Positions 18,462 through 27,497 are shown, numbered from the stretch's first letter. The stretch: 64,000 nt of DNA from Rhodoferax sp. (GCA_024235935.1 JACKLL010000002.1:124001-188000); one strand, 5' to 3'. Program-made: numbers and translations. Notes: generated by a model from the letters alone, not told the origin.

Positions 18462-19994
18462 ATGGCAGTGTCGACACGCATGTTTCTCACCATGTTGCTG
18501 GGCAACCTGGGCGGGGCCTTGCTGACCTTTGTCTACTTCCGTTATCTCGACACCTCTGCGCACGAGGGGCGGTCCCCGCTCAGTGGTGCGGAGATCACCT
18601 ACTTCGTGGTCAGCTTTTCGCTGTTGTTGCTGGTCGGACGAATCTCGGCGCGGCGCTGGTCACGCTCGCTGGCGAAAGTCAAGGTGGCCCTGGTCGACAC
18701 CCCGGCCAATGCCAGCATGCGCCGGCGCGCGGTGATGGTGCCGGCCTTTCTGGCCGCGCTGTCCTTGACCGGCTGGGTGCTTGCGGCCGTGTTGTGGGGC
18801 GTGGTCGGGCCCTTGCTGCACGGATCGTTCTCGCCGGTCAGCGCGCTGCGCCAGAGCTTTGGCATGGTGTTCGTATCCGGCGCGATTGTGGCCTTGTTCA
18901 TCTTCCTGGCCACGGAAAGGGTCTGGCGTGAACATCTGCTGCTGCTGTTTGCCAACGGGGATCTGATGACCACCGGTGCGCGGCGCATACGGGTTCGCAC
19001 CCGCATGGTCGTGGTGTTCCTGATGATGAGCGTGTTGCCGATGATCGTGCTGTCGGTGGCCACCATCATTCGCGTGCGTAGCATGCGCGAACAACCCGCT
19101 GAGGTCGCGGCCGCGATCCTGACGAATCTCATCGTGGTGCAGGTGGCGCTGGTGGGCGTGGGCCTGGTGCTGGCCGTCATCCTTGCGCGCTTCGTGGCAG
19201 ACAGCGTCGCCATGCCGCTGCGCACGCTCCAGGAGGCCATGTCCGGGGTCGAGCAGGGTCAGCTGGATGTCGTCTGCCCGGTGGTCTCCAACGACGAGAT
19301 CGGCGCGGTCACCGAAGGTTTCAACCGGATGGTGGCCGGCTTGCGCGAGCGCGAGACGATCCGCGAGACCTTCGGAAAATACGTCAGTCCGCAGATCCGC
19401 GACGAGATCCTGGCCGGTCGTGCCCAGCTGGCCGGAGGCCAGCGCGAGGTGACGATCCTGTTTGCCGACCTGCGGGGTTTTTCGACCTGGGCCGAAACCA
19501 GTTCACCGGCCGAGGTGGTCCAGGGACTCAATGCGTATTTCACCGAGATGGACATCGCCATCCGCGCCCATGGCGGGCTGGTCCTGCAGTACATCGGTGA
19601 CGAGATCGAGGCCGTGTTCGGCGCACCCTTGCCCGATCCGCAGCATGCCGACCACGCGGTGGCCGCGGCGCGTGACATGCAGGCCCGCCTCGAGAACTGG
19701 AACCGCAGCCGCCGCGCGGCCGGTCAGCGCGAACTGGACCATGGCATCGGCATCCATACCGGTACCGTGCTGGCCGGCAACATCGGCAGTGCGGAGCGCA
19801 TGTCGTATGCGCTGGTGGGCGATGCGGTCAATGTGGCCTCGCGCATCGAGTCGCTGAACAAGGAGTTTGGCACCCACATCCTGGTCAGCGGTGTCACGCG
19901 GGATCAGCTGGCCGATGCCGGCGACCTGCATTTGATGCATGCGACCAAGGTCAAGGGACGCTCGGCGGAGGTGACGGTGTATCGGCTGGGGTGA
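18462..19994 (+). CDS. membrane adenylate/guanylate cyclase with HAMP domain
   Basis: 510 residues from ATG 18462 (GGAAGG upstream). The N-terminal 240 residues hold about six hydrophobic segments, the last two bracketing a short loop. A HAMP domain follows (about 242-300: MPLRTLQEAM...NDEIGAVTEGFNRM). The class III cyclase domain spans about 328-500. The metal-binding Asp is in LFADLRGFS, the second in QYIGDEIEAVFG, and GIGIHTGTVLAGNIGS with YALVGDAVNVASRIESLN completes the catalytic site. It should make a cyclic nucleotide in response to a membrane or envelope signal. Substrate preference (ATP or GTP) was not resolved. No cognate receptor gene is adjacent. Confidence 0.92.
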   Translation: MAVSTRMFLTMLLGNLGGALLTFVYFRYLDTSAHEGRSPLSGAEITYFVVSFSLLLLVGRISARRWSRSLAKVKVALVDTPANASMRRRAVMVPAFLAALSLTGWVLAAVLWGVVGPLLHGSFSPVSALRQSFGMVFVSGAIVALFIFLATERVWREHLLLLFANGDLMTTGARRIRVRTRMVVVFLMMSVLPMIVLSVATIIRVRSMREQPAEVAAAILTNLIVVQVALVGVGLVLAVILARFVADSVAMPLRTLQEAMSGVEQGQLDVVCPVVSNDEIGAVTEGFNRMVAGLRERETIRETFGKYVSPQIRDEILAGRAQLAGGQREVTILFADLRGFSTWAETSSPAEVVQGLNAYFTEMDIAIRAHGGLVLQYIGDEIEAVFGAPLPDPQHADHAVAAARDMQARLENWNRSRRAAGQRELDHGIGIHTGTVLAGNIGSAERMSYALVGDAVNVASRIESLNKEFGTHILVSGVTRDQLADAGDLHLMHATKVKGRSAEVTVYRLG

Positions 19995-20022
19995 GCTGGC
20001 GTACCGCGGCTTGACGCGATCC

Positions 20023-20400
20023 TCAGTGCACCACACGCCCCATCGGCTCGCCGCCCCCCGGGCGGCCGGCCCGTGGCTTGCCGCCATCGGATCCGGGGCT
20101 GTCCGGCACCTCATGCGCTTGCACATCGACAATCTCCGGCGCGGGCTCGCCAGGTTTGCGGCCGCCGGATCTGCCAGGCCAGCCGCCCGGGGTGAACCGC
20201 GCCGACGACTGGCGAAACTGGCTGAAGATCCGGACGGGTTCCGGCTTGCGGCCGGTGATCAGCGACCAGATGCTGACGGCCAGCATGACAACGATCGCGG
20301 CCAGCAGCAGGCTGACCACGAAGATGGCTGCGGCCAGCACCAGCAGCAGTTTGATGGCGCCGCGTACGACGCCCTGGATGAAATCTGTCAGACCATTCAT
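20023..20400 (-). CDS. small membrane protein with Gly/Pro-rich tail, unknown
   Basis: About 125 residues from the ATG at 20400 (an earlier ATG at 20424 is possible). The first 20 residues form an amphipathic helix (MNGLTDFIQGVVRGAIKLL), then a long hydrophobic stretch (LLVLAAAIFVVSLLLAAIVVMLAVSIWSLI) gives one or two membrane helices. The C-terminal 65 residues are hydrophilic, with Gly, Pro and Arg predominating (GGWPGRSGGRKPG). No family recognised. It converges with the cyclase gene, with 28 bases between stops. Confidence 0.6.
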   Translation of the reverse strand: MNGLTDFIQGVVRGAIKLLLVLAAAIFVVSLLLAAIVVMLAVSIWSLITGRKPEPVRIFSQFRQSSARFTPGGWPGRSGGRKPGEPAPEIVDVQAHEVPDSPGSDGGKPRAGRPGGGEPMGRVVH

Positions 20401-20689
20401 GGAGTTTCGAGCCCCGCAGGGCATTTGGAGTTCCGCAGTTCAGGCTTGGGGTGGTGAACGGGATCGGATTGCGGATGTGGGAATCCCATTTCCACCAGCT
20501 GGGGTCATTGTCCCCATTTGCAAGCGCCATGTCTGCAACAGGCGCCGCCAGCCGGATTCCATTTGAAACCCGTCGGCACTGCGTAGTCCTGCATCGGCCT
20601 GCAGCCGGCCTGTGGGACTATGGTGCAATGCAGGTACGTTCCTTGCGTTGCGCCTCTCGTTGTCCTTGCATCGCCACTACGGGTATCCC

Positions 20690-21280
20690 ATGAAAACTGT
20701 CTACCGCTATTTCTTCCGTGGCCTGATCACTTTCCTGCCCCTGGCGCTGACGGTGTATCTGCTGTATCTGTTTGTCGCAGGCACCGAGTCTGCTGCCGTG
20801 TGGTTGATCCGCCCGCTGATCGGCGATTTCTACCTGCCAGGCATCGGCATTCTGGTGGGCGTGGGTGTGATCCTGGCCTTGGGCTTTCTGGTCTCGCAGC
20901 CGATCACCTCGCGCCTGCTGTCGTGGGTGGAACTGCCCTTCACCCGCTTGCCAGTGGTCAAGAGCATCTACTCCTCGCTGAAGAATTTTGCCGACTACTT
21001 TTCGCCGCATACCGAGCGTGCACAGCAGGTCGTGGTGGTGCGCATGCCGGGTCGCGAGCTGGCCATGGTCGGACTGGTGACGCGCCAGGACATGGACGGG
21101 CTGCCCGGCGCACTGGCGGGGTCCGACCAGGTGGCGGTCTACCTGCCCATGGGTTACATGATAGGCGGCTACACCATCTTCGTTCCACGCAGCTGGACGG
21201 AACCGATCGACATGACGGTGGAGGAGGCCATGCGCTCGTCCTTGATCGCCTGGATGGCTTCCAACCGCTCTGCGACCTGA
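20690..21280 (+). CDS. DUF502 family membrane protein
   Basis: 196 residues from the ATG at 20690. Two membrane helices occupy residues 10-32 (GLITFLPLALTVYLLYLFV) and 50-75 (LPGIGILVGVGVILALGFLVS). The rest is a soluble domain with the conserved LPVVKSIYSSLKNFADYF and GYTIFVPRSW segments, which identify DUF502. In relatives these proteins are inner-membrane proteins of uncertain role, some linked to lipoprotein or cofactor membrane traffic. The in-frame upstream extension has no ribosome site. Followed by a DUF465 gene on the same strand. Confidence 0.87.
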   Translation: MKTVYRYFFRGLITFLPLALTVYLLYLFVAGTESAAVWLIRPLIGDFYLPGIGILVGVGVILALGFLVSQPITSRLLSWVELPFTRLPVVKSIYSSLKNFADYFSPHTERAQQVVVVRMPGRELAMVGLVTRQDMDGLPGALAGSDQVAVYLPMGYMIGGYTIFVPRSWTEPIDMTVEEAMRSSLIAWMASNRSAT

Positions 21281-21386
21281 AGCTTTGCGCCTGATCAGTA
21301 GCCCGGGTGCAGTGGCCGGGGTACAGTAGGGCTGCATGGGCACGGCGCGCCTTGCGCAATGCCCAGCATCACGATGAGGAGTACCG

Positions 21387-21599
21387 ATGTTCCCAGAATT
21401 CCGCGACCGGATTACCCAGCTCAAGACCACCGACCACCATTTCATGCGTCTGTTCGAGCAGCACAATGCGCTGGACCAGAAGGTCAAGAACATGGAGGCG
21501 AACATCACCCCCGCCACCCATGAGGAGATAGAAGTCCTGAAAAAGGAAAAGCTGCTGCTGAAGGACCAGCTCTACGCGATTCTGAAGAACGCCGGTTGA
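21387..21599 (+). CDS. YdcH-like DUF465 protein
   Basis: 70 residues, all helical and highly charged. The sequence MFPEFRDRITQLKTTDHHFMRLFEQHNALDQKVKNME and the closing EEIEVLKKEKLLLKDQLYAIL fit DUF465/YdcH, small coiled-coil proteins of unknown function. GATGAGGAG precedes the start at a normal spacing. It probably forms a short antiparallel coiled coil. No partner is evident. Confidence 0.9.
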   Translation: MFPEFRDRITQLKTTDHHFMRLFEQHNALDQKVKNMEANITPATHEEIEVLKKEKLLLKDQLYAILKNAG

Positions 21600-21847
21600 G
21601 CATCGACGACGGCGACGCCGGTATCGCCGGCCTGGCCGAAGTTCGAGATGGCGGCGCCCGGGTGATGGCGCGGTTCTGAAAACTGCGTCGGCTCGGGTCC
21701 CTGTCGACGCGCCGCAATGGCGTACACCGGGGGAACGATGGCCGGTGCCTGTTCGCTCGGACGATGGATGGGCAGACCGGATTTACCCTGTGTCCGAAGT
21801 GGCGCATGCTTGGTAGATTGCGGGGGCATTACACATACGGAGACACG

Positions 21848-23539
21848 ATGAGCGATATTTCGCCCGAACTGCTGGCGCTGGAGCGTCTGTACTACTGGGA
21901 ACGAACCGCCCCCACGCGGGTGGCCATGACCCAGCCCATGGGTGGGGGTGTGACCAGGGACTTGACCTGGGGCGAACTGGCCAAGCAGGTGCGCGCCATG
22001 GCCGCCTACCTGCAGTCCCAGGGGTGGGAGGGTGGATCCAAGGTGGCGATCCTGTCCAAGAACTGCGCCTGGTGGATGATGAGCGACCTGGCGATCTGGA
22101 TGGCCGGCTATGTGTCGGTGCCGCTGTACCCGACCTTGGCAGCAGACACGGTTCGCCAGATTCTGACGCACAGCGAGGCCAGGGCCTGCTTTGTCGGCAA
22201 GCTCGACGGGTGGGAACAGATGAAGCCCGGTGTGCCGGCAGGGCTGCCGTGCATCGCCTACCCGCTGTCGCCGGACGACGTGGTGCGCGACTGCAAGGGC
22301 TGGGATGCGATCTGCGCCGAGACCAAGGGCTTGCAGGGCCACCCGGTCCGCGCGGCGGATGAACTCGCCACGTTGATCTACACCTCGGGAACCACGGGTA
22401 TGCCCAAGGGCGTGATGCACAGCTTCGGCAACTTCGCCTGGGCGCTGGACGCCGGCATCAAGCGCCTGCCCATGGGCCCTGACGATCGCATGTTGTCCTA
22501 CCTGCCGATGGCCCATGTGGTCGAGCGGGTGCTGGTCGAACATGGCTGGTTGCGTACCGGGCTGCATGTGTTCTTTGCCGAGTCGCTCGACACCTTTGCC
22601 GCCGACATGCAGCGTTGCCGACCGACCATCTTCTTTTCGGTGCCGCGCCTGTGGGTCAAGTTCCAGCAAGGGGTGCTGCACAAGATGCCGCAGGCCAAGC
22701 TCGACCGGCTGCTGGGCATACCGATACTGGGCGGTATCGTGCGGCGCAAGGTGCTCAAGGCGCTGGGGCTGGACCAGTGCCGCATTGCCGCCGGCGGCGC
22801 TGCCCCGATGCCGCTGGCCCTGCTGCAATGGTACGGACGTCTCGGTCTGCCGATCAACGAGGGCTACGGCATGACCGAGAACCTGGCCGTCTCGCACATC
22901 ACCGTGCCGGGTCGCAACCAGCAAGGCAGCGTCGGCCTGCCGTACGAAGGCGTCGAGCAGCGGCTGGACCCCGCAAGCAGCGAGATCCAGATGCGCAGCC
23001 CGGCGTTGATGCTGGGCTATTACAAAGCGCCCGAACAGACCCGTGATGCCATGACCGAAGACGGCTGGCTGCGTACCGGCGACAAGGGCCACATCGACGA
23101 CCAGGGGGTGCTGCGCATCACCGGCCGTGTCAAGGACATGTTCAAGACGGGCAAGGGCAAGTACGTGGCGCCAGCGCCTATCGAGGACAAGCTGGTGATG
23201 CACGAGTCGGTGGAGGCCTGCGTGGTGACCGGTGCCAACCTGGGGCAACCGCTGGGCATCGTCATGCTCGGCGCCGACTACGTTCCCAGGCTTGCCGATG
23301 ACGCCCTGCGCGGCGAGCTGGAGCAATCGCTGGCTGCGCACCTGAAGGCCATCAACACGACGCTGGACCCGCACGAGCGGCTGCAGTGCATCGTGGCCGT
23401 GACCCGGCCCTGGACGGTGGAGAACGACATCATCACGCCAACCTTCAAGGTCAAGCGCAACCGCATCGAGGATCTGTACGCGCGCTATTACGACGAATGG
23501 GAGTCCAGCGGGCGCAAGGTGCTCTGGCTCGACGCCTGA
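21848..23539 (+). CDS. AMP-dependent long-chain fatty acid-CoA ligase
   Basis: 563 residues of the ANL adenylating superfamily. Core motifs in order are the P-loop YTSGTTGMPKGVMHSFGN (about residue 178), VFFAESLDT, GYGMTENLAVSH, GWLRTGDKGHID, and the hinge/C-terminal TGRVKDMFKTGKGKYVAPAPIED, in which the lysine of KGKYVAP is the usual catalytic one. The layout is that of long-chain acyl-CoA synthetases, converting fatty acid, ATP and CoA to acyl-CoA at the inner membrane face. Start ATG 21848 chosen because the upstream in-frame stretch looks noncoding. Monocistronic; the next gene is the ArsR regulator of the sox region. Confidence 0.9.
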   Translation: MSDISPELLALERLYYWERTAPTRVAMTQPMGGGVTRDLTWGELAKQVRAMAAYLQSQGWEGGSKVAILSKNCAWWMMSDLAIWMAGYVSVPLYPTLAADTVRQILTHSEARACFVGKLDGWEQMKPGVPAGLPCIAYPLSPDDVVRDCKGWDAICAETKGLQGHPVRAADELATLIYTSGTTGMPKGVMHSFGNFAWALDAGIKRLPMGPDDRMLSYLPMAHVVERVLVEHGWLRTGLHVFFAESLDTFAADMQRCRPTIFFSVPRLWVKFQQGVLHKMPQAKLDRLLGIPILGGIVRRKVLKALGLDQCRIAAGGAAPMPLALLQWYGRLGLPINEGYGMTENLAVSHITVPGRNQQGSVGLPYEGVEQRLDPASSEIQMRSPALMLGYYKAPEQTRDAMTEDGWLRTGDKGHIDDQGVLRITGRVKDMFKTGKGKYVAPAPIEDKLVMHESVEACVVTGANLGQPLGIVMLGADYVPRLADDALRGELEQSLAAHLKAINTTLDPHERLQCIVAVTRPWTVENDIITPTFKVKRNRIEDLYARYYDEWESSGRKVLWLDA

Positions 23540-23630
23540 GGTTCTTCTGACGCCATGCCCTGCTGCGTCGGAGCGACGCAGCAGGCGCCGATTCGATGCG
23601 GGGGTAAACCCTGATTCCCGTGTGCCGGTT

Positions 23631-23674
23631 TGCCTTTAATATTGGTTTACACTGATATTGTGATATTTAAATAG
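23631..23674 (+). promoter_or_regulatory. AT-rich operator/promoter region of the first sox ArsR gene
   Basis: A strikingly AT-rich run in GC-rich DNA, with AATATTGG, TTTACA and ACTGATATTGTGATATTT, forming imperfect inverted half-sites of the kind ArsR repressors bind. The 9-mer ACTGATATT (23651-23659) recurs in inverse orientation at 32455-32463. The ATG follows at once without a ribosome site. Confidence 0.55.
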
Positions 23675-23983
23675 ATGGCGGCCAGCGCGCAGGACAGGGT
23701 TTTCGAATCGGCGGCCGAGCTTTTTGGGCTGCTGTCGGCGCCCCGGCGCCTGCAGATCGTGTGTGTGCTGTGCGAAGGCGAGAAGAACGTGAGCGAATTG
23801 ATGGCCCACATGGCTGCCAGTCAGTCGAATGTTTCGCAACACCTGGGGATTCTCTACCGGGGTGGCGTCCTGGGTCGGCGACGCATGGGCGCGCAGGTCT
23901 ACTACCGCATCACGAGCCAGCGGGTATGGCAGTTGCGCGAAGCGTTCTGCGGGCCGCAAGGTGTCCAGCAGGCCGTGGTTTGA
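23675..23983 (+). CDS. ArsR-family repressor (persulfide-sensor-like)
   Basis: 102 residues with a winged helix-turn-helix: AAELFGLLSAPRRLQIVCVL, recognition region NVSELMAHMAASQSNVSQHLGILYRGGVLG, and the wing RRMGAQVYYRI. Cysteines occur at the end of the second helix (VCVLCEGE) and near the C-terminus (EAFCGPQG). Such pairs act as sulfide/persulfide sensors in SqrR/BigR-type repressors; that this one does is inference. There is no classical ribosome site and the start abuts an AT-rich element, so translation may be leaderless. It heads the sox cluster and resembles the second ArsR gene at 35352. Confidence 0.85.
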   Translation: MAASAQDRVFESAAELFGLLSAPRRLQIVCVLCEGEKNVSELMAHMAASQSNVSQHLGILYRGGVLGRRRMGAQVYYRITSQRVWQLREAFCGPQGVQQAVV

Positions 23984-24038
23984 GGTGCGATATCAGGCCG
24001 AGAGGCCGCGGGTGCAACAACAAGGAGAAGTGCGCATC

Positions 24039-25412
24039 ATGGAAAGTCGGGTTTCAGGCCGCCTGATCAAGGCGCCAGAGAGTTTTCTGGACCCATCGGG
24101 CATTCGCGAGGTGGTCGCACAGGCCCGTGGTGGCCGCCGGGATTTCATTCGCCGTGCATTCGCCGCTGCCGGTGCTGCCGGCGTGGCTGTCGCTGCCGCA
24201 CCGATGGCGCGTGCAGCGGCCGCGGCCGGCGATGGCGATCCGGCCATTCTCGAACTGCCTGCGCACAGCAAGTCGCTCGGCCAGCCGGTGGTGACCGATG
24301 GTTATGGCAAGCCTTCGCAATACGAGGCCAATGTGCAGCGGCGTCAGAGTCCGGGGCTGACCCAGACCACCCAGGCATCGGTGTCCTTTGCGCCGCTGCA
24401 GTCGCTGTTCGGCATCGTCACGCCCAGTGGCCTGCACTTCGAGCGCCACCACCAGGGATGGTGGGATGTCGATCCTTCCAAGCACCGGCTGATGGTCAAT
24501 GGCTCGGATGCCGCCATCCTGAAGACGCCACGGGTGTTCACGATGGACGAGCTGATGCGCCTTCCCTCGGTGTCGCGCTTCCACTTCATCGAGTGTGGTG
24601 CGAACACCGGCATGGAATGGGGCAATGTGGCCGTGCCCACCTGTCAATACACCCATGGAATGCTCAGCTGCAGTGAGTTCACCGGTGTGCCGCTGCGCGT
24701 GGTGCTCGACATGTGCGGTGTCGATTACAAGCGTGCGCGCTTTGTGCTCGGCGAAGGCGCGGATGGTTCGTCGATGACGCGCACGATCCCGATGGAACTG
24801 GTCGAGAGCGGCGAGGTGCTTCTGGCCTACGGCCAGAACGGCGAGATGCTGCGTCCGGAGAACGGCTACCCGCTTCGCCTGATCGTGCCGGGCGTCCAGG
24901 GGGTCAGCTGGATCAAGTACCTGCGTCGCATCGAGGTTGGCGACAAGCCCTATGCCACCAAGGATGAGACGCTGCATTACATCGACCTGATGCCTGATGG
25001 CAAGCACCGCCAGTACACCAGCACGCAGGAATGCAAGAGCGTGATCACCACGCCCTCGGGTGGCCAGGTGCTGCTGGACAAGGGCTTCTACAACATCAGC
25101 GGACTGGCGTGGTCCGGCCGCGGCGCGGTCAAGCGCGTCGATGTGTCGGTCGACGGTGGACGCAACTGGCGTACTGCCCGGCTGGAGTCACCGGTGCTGT
25201 CCAAGTGCCTGACCCGATTCAATCTGGACTGGAACTGGGACGGCAAGCCGACGCTGGTCCAGAGCCGTGCCATGGACGACACTGGCTACGTGCAGCCGAG
25301 CTACCAGCAACTGCGGGCCGTACGCGGAACCCGCTCGATCTACCACAACAATGCGATCCAGACCTGGCTGGTGCAGGAGAACGGGGAGGTGAAAAATGTT
25401 CAGCTTTCCTGA
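24039..25412 (+). CDS. soxC: sulfite dehydrogenase SoxC (sulfane dehydrogenase subunit)
   Basis: 457 residues. A twin-arginine signal lies at about residues 30-57 (GRRDFIRRAFAAAG...), consistent with a cofactor-bearing molybdenum protein exported folded to the periplasm. The molybdopterin-domain cysteine is in FHFIECGANTGMEW, with FAPLQSLFGIVTPSGLHFERHHQG before it and a C-terminal dimerisation domain ending LRAVRGTRSIYHNNAIQTW. As the catalytic subunit of SoxCD it oxidises the sulfane sulfur on SoxY. The start ATG at 24039 has AAGGAG 11 bases upstream; the frame is open to 23829, overlapping the regulator, and that extension is rejected. SoxD overlaps its end. Confidence 0.95.
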   Translation: MESRVSGRLIKAPESFLDPSGIREVVAQARGGRRDFIRRAFAAAGAAGVAVAAAPMARAAAAAGDGDPAILELPAHSKSLGQPVVTDGYGKPSQYEANVQRRQSPGLTQTTQASVSFAPLQSLFGIVTPSGLHFERHHQGWWDVDPSKHRLMVNGSDAAILKTPRVFTMDELMRLPSVSRFHFIECGANTGMEWGNVAVPTCQYTHGMLSCSEFTGVPLRVVLDMCGVDYKRARFVLGEGADGSSMTRTIPMELVESGEVLLAYGQNGEMLRPENGYPLRLIVPGVQGVSWIKYLRRIEVGDKPYATKDETLHYIDLMPDGKHRQYTSTQECKSVITTPSGGQVLLDKGFYNISGLAWSGRGAVKRVDVSVDGGRNWRTARLESPVLSKCLTRFNLDWNWDGKPTLVQSRAMDDTGYVQPSYQQLRAVRGTRSIYHNNAIQTWLVQENGEVKNVQLS

Positions 25413-26508
25413 GCGCATCTGGGCGCTGGCGCTGGTGGTCTGCGCGGCCGGGGTGCAGGCCCAGTCGCCCACCTACGCCGGCATCGGGCGTGCCGCGACA
25501 CCGGCCGAACTGGCCGCCTGGGACATCGATGTGCGGCCGGACTTCAAGGGCCTGCCCAAGGGTTCCGGCACGGTCGCGGCCGGCATGGAGGTCTGGGAGG
25601 GCAAATGCGCATCCTGCCATGGCATCTTCGGTGAAAGCAACGAAGTGTTCAGCCCTCTGACCGGCGGAAATACGAAGGAAGACGTGGCGAGCGGGCGCGT
25701 CGCACGGCTCAACGACCGCGCGTTTCCCGGTCGGACCACGATGATGAAGCTGTCCCAGATCTCGACGCTGTGGGACTACATCAATCGGGCCATGCCGTGG
25801 AATGCGCCCAAATCGCTGAAAGCTGACGAGGTCTATGCGGTGACGGCCTACCTGCTCAATCTCGGCGGTGTGCTGCCGGACAACTTCGTGCTGTCCGACC
25901 AGACCATGGCTCAGGCCCAGGCGATGCTGCCCAACCGCAATGGCATGACCACCGAACATGCCTTGTGGCCAGGCCCCGAGTTCGGCAACCTGAAGCCAGA
26001 CGTGCGGGCCACCGCCTGTATGAAGAATTGCCCGGTGGACACCAAGGTCGCCTCGAGCCTGCCCGACTTTGCCCGCAATGCCCACGGCAACCTGGCCGAG
26101 CAGAACCGACTCGTCGGTGCGCAGCGTGGCGCAGACACGACGCGTCCGGCTGCGGCTGCGGGGTCCGTGCCAGCGGCCGCCGCCGTCCCGGCGCCGGCCA
26201 AACCGGTTGCGGTGGCTGCTGCTGCTGCGCCGGCGCCGGCCGCAACCGGGGCGGGGCCAGCGATTGCGCTGGCACAGAAAAACGCCTGTGTCGCCTGCCA
26301 TGGCATGGACAACAAGATCATCGGTCCGGGCTTTCGCGAGATCGCGCGCAAGTACGCCGGGCGCGCCGATGCGGTCGACTATCTGACCGGCAAGATCCGC
26401 GCCGGTGGCTCTGGCGTCTGGGGCGCGATACCAATGCCGCCGCAAGGTTTGCCCGCTGCCGATGCACGAACGATTGCCCAGTGGCTGGCGCAAGGGGCAG
26501 GCAAATGA
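25396..26508 (+). CDS. soxD: SoxD dihaem cytochrome c subunit of sulfane dehydrogenase
   Basis: 370 residues with a signal peptide (residues 1-22, WALALVVCAAGVQAQ). Two CXXCH haem sites are visible: CASCHG at 71-75 and CVACHG at 298-302. The linker between the two cytochrome domains is unusually Ala/Pro/Val-rich (about residues 245-290). SoxD carries the electrons released by SoxC to the respiratory chain. The gene overlaps soxC by 17 bases, so the two are translationally coupled. Both haem sites retained means the six-electron branch of the Sox pathway is likely intact. Confidence 0.94.
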   Translation: MFSFPERIWALALVVCAAGVQAQSPTYAGIGRAATPAELAAWDIDVRPDFKGLPKGSGTVAAGMEVWEGKCASCHGIFGESNEVFSPLTGGNTKEDVASGRVARLNDRAFPGRTTMMKLSQISTLWDYINRAMPWNAPKSLKADEVYAVTAYLLNLGGVLPDNFVLSDQTMAQAQAMLPNRNGMTTEHALWPGPEFGNLKPDVRATACMKNCPVDTKVASSLPDFARNAHGNLAEQNRLVGAQRGADTTRPAAAAGSVPAAAAVPAPAKPVAVAAAAAPAPAATGAGPAIALAQKNACVACHGMDNKIIGPGFREIARKYAGRADAVDYLTGKIRAGGSGVWGAIPMPPQGLPAADARTIAQWLAQGAGK

Positions 26509-26514
26509 CCCGGA

Positions 26515-26533
26515 CCTAGGGAAGTTCCCTAGG
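26515..26533 (+). terminator. near-perfect palindrome after soxD
   Basis: CCTAGGGAA and TTCCCTAGG pair perfectly around one base, giving a short strong hairpin, followed by GGCATTTACTG rather than a U-run. It lies 6 bases after the soxD stop and just before the soxY promoter-like region. It could attenuate read-through or stabilise the soxCD message, or be a protein-binding site. Confidence 0.45.
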
Positions 26534-26580
26534 GGCATTTACTGTCATTAAATTAGGATATACGAATAAAGGAGTAACTT
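26534..26580 (+). promoter_or_regulatory. promoter-like AT-rich leader of soxYZAXB
   Basis: An AT-rich 47-base stretch with TTTACT followed about 15-17 bases later by TATACG/TACGAA, and GGATATA, then the ribosome site AAAGGAG before soxY. This suggests a separate start for soxY onwards, allowing SoxYZ to be made apart from SoxCD. Confidence 0.5.
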
Positions 26581-27048
26581 ATGCAGACACGTCGCGATGT
26601 ACTTTTCCATTCGGCCCAGGTGGCAGCGTTGCTGGCTGCGGCCGGCATGCTGCCGACGCTGGCCCGTGCCCAGGCCGGTGCCTACAACACGGCCGCATTC
26701 GAAGCCAAGACGGTTGCCGACCTGGTGAAGGCGCTCGGCGCCAGTGCCCCGGTCGAGAGCAAGGATGTGACGGTGACCGGTCCGGACATCGCCGAGAACG
26801 GCGCGGTGGTTCCGGTGGGGGCTTCCACGAGCTTGCCAGGCGTCAAGCGCCTGCTGATCCTGGTCGAGAAGAACCCGGCCGTGATGGCGGCGATGTTCGA
26901 CCTCACCGATGCGGTGGAAGCCAGCGTGGCGACCCGCGTCAAGATGGGCCAATCGTCCAATGTCTATGCGGTGGCCATGATGGGTGACGGCAAGATGCTG
27001 TTCGCCCAGAAGGAAGTCAAGGTCACGCTCGGCGGATGCGGCGGCTGA
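26581..27048 (+). CDS. soxY: SoxY sulfur-carrier subunit
   Basis: 155 residues. The twin-arginine-like signal MQTRRDVLFHSAQVAALLAA exports SoxYZ. The C-terminal swinging arm ends VTLGGCGG, whose cysteine carries the sulfur substrate through the whole Sox cycle. The family segment RLLILVEKNPAVMAAMFDL is intact. AAAGGAG lies 7 bases upstream of the ATG. Followed by soxZ after 50 bases. Full length and functional by inspection. Confidence 0.97.
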   Translation: MQTRRDVLFHSAQVAALLAAAGMLPTLARAQAGAYNTAAFEAKTVADLVKALGASAPVESKDVTVTGPDIAENGAVVPVGASTSLPGVKRLLILVEKNPAVMAAMFDLTDAVEASVATRVKMGQSSNVYAVAMMGDGKMLFAQKEVKVTLGGCGG

Positions 27049-27098
27049 CGGTTTCGCGTCGATCGTCCCGAACTTATTGAATACGAAGGAGAAACAAC

Positions 27099-27410
27099 AT
27101 GGCAGATCCCATGCGCATACGCGCCCAGGCCGCAGGTGACAAGACCACGGTCCGGGTCCTGATGGGCCACGAGATGGAGACCGGACAGCGCAAGGACTCG
27201 TCCGGCAAGCTGATCCCGGCCTGGTACATCCAGCAGGTGACGGCACAGCTTAACGGCAAGACCGTGATGACGGCCCAGTGGGGTCCGGCAGTTTCCAAGA
27301 ACCCGTTTCTGCAGTTCGTCGTCAAGGGCGGCAAGGCCGGCGACAAGGTCACGGTGATGTGGGAAGACAACAAGGGCGACAAGCGCTCGGACGACGCCAC
27401 GGTGTCCTGA
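27099..27410 (+). CDS. soxZ: SoxZ sulfur-carrier partner
   Basis: 103 residues, an immunoglobulin-like fold with no signal peptide of its own, so it would be co-exported with SoxY. Family features are MADPMRIRAQAAGDKTTVRVLMGHEMETGQRKD and NPFLQFVVKGGKAGDKVTV. SoxZ braces SoxY to form the substrate-carrying heterodimer. GAAGGAG precedes the ATG. Confidence 0.97.
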   Translation: MADPMRIRAQAAGDKTTVRVLMGHEMETGQRKDSSGKLIPAWYIQQVTAQLNGKTVMTAQWGPAVSKNPFLQFVVKGGKAGDKVTVMWEDNKGDKRSDDATVS

Positions 27411-27415
27411 CACGC

Positions 27416-27434
27416 GGCCGGCGTCATGCCGGCC
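27416..27434 (+). other. perfect hairpin between soxZ and soxA
   Basis: GGCCGGC, loop GTCAT, then GCCGGCC: a perfect 7-bp stem six bases after the soxZ stop, with no U-run. Such an element may stabilise the upstream soxYZ message or reduce read-through so that the carrier exceeds the enzymes. Function inferred only. Confidence 0.4.
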
Positions 27435-27497
27435 AACCCGAGCAAGCGCCAGGTGCATGCAAGACGGCCTGCATAAAAGAATCAAAGCGAGGAGACC

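Noticed and set aside
23829..24038. N-terminal extension of SoxC overlapping the ArsR gene
   Set aside because: The extension would precede the twin-arginine signal and overlap another gene; the ATG at 24039 with AAGGAG upstream is preferred.
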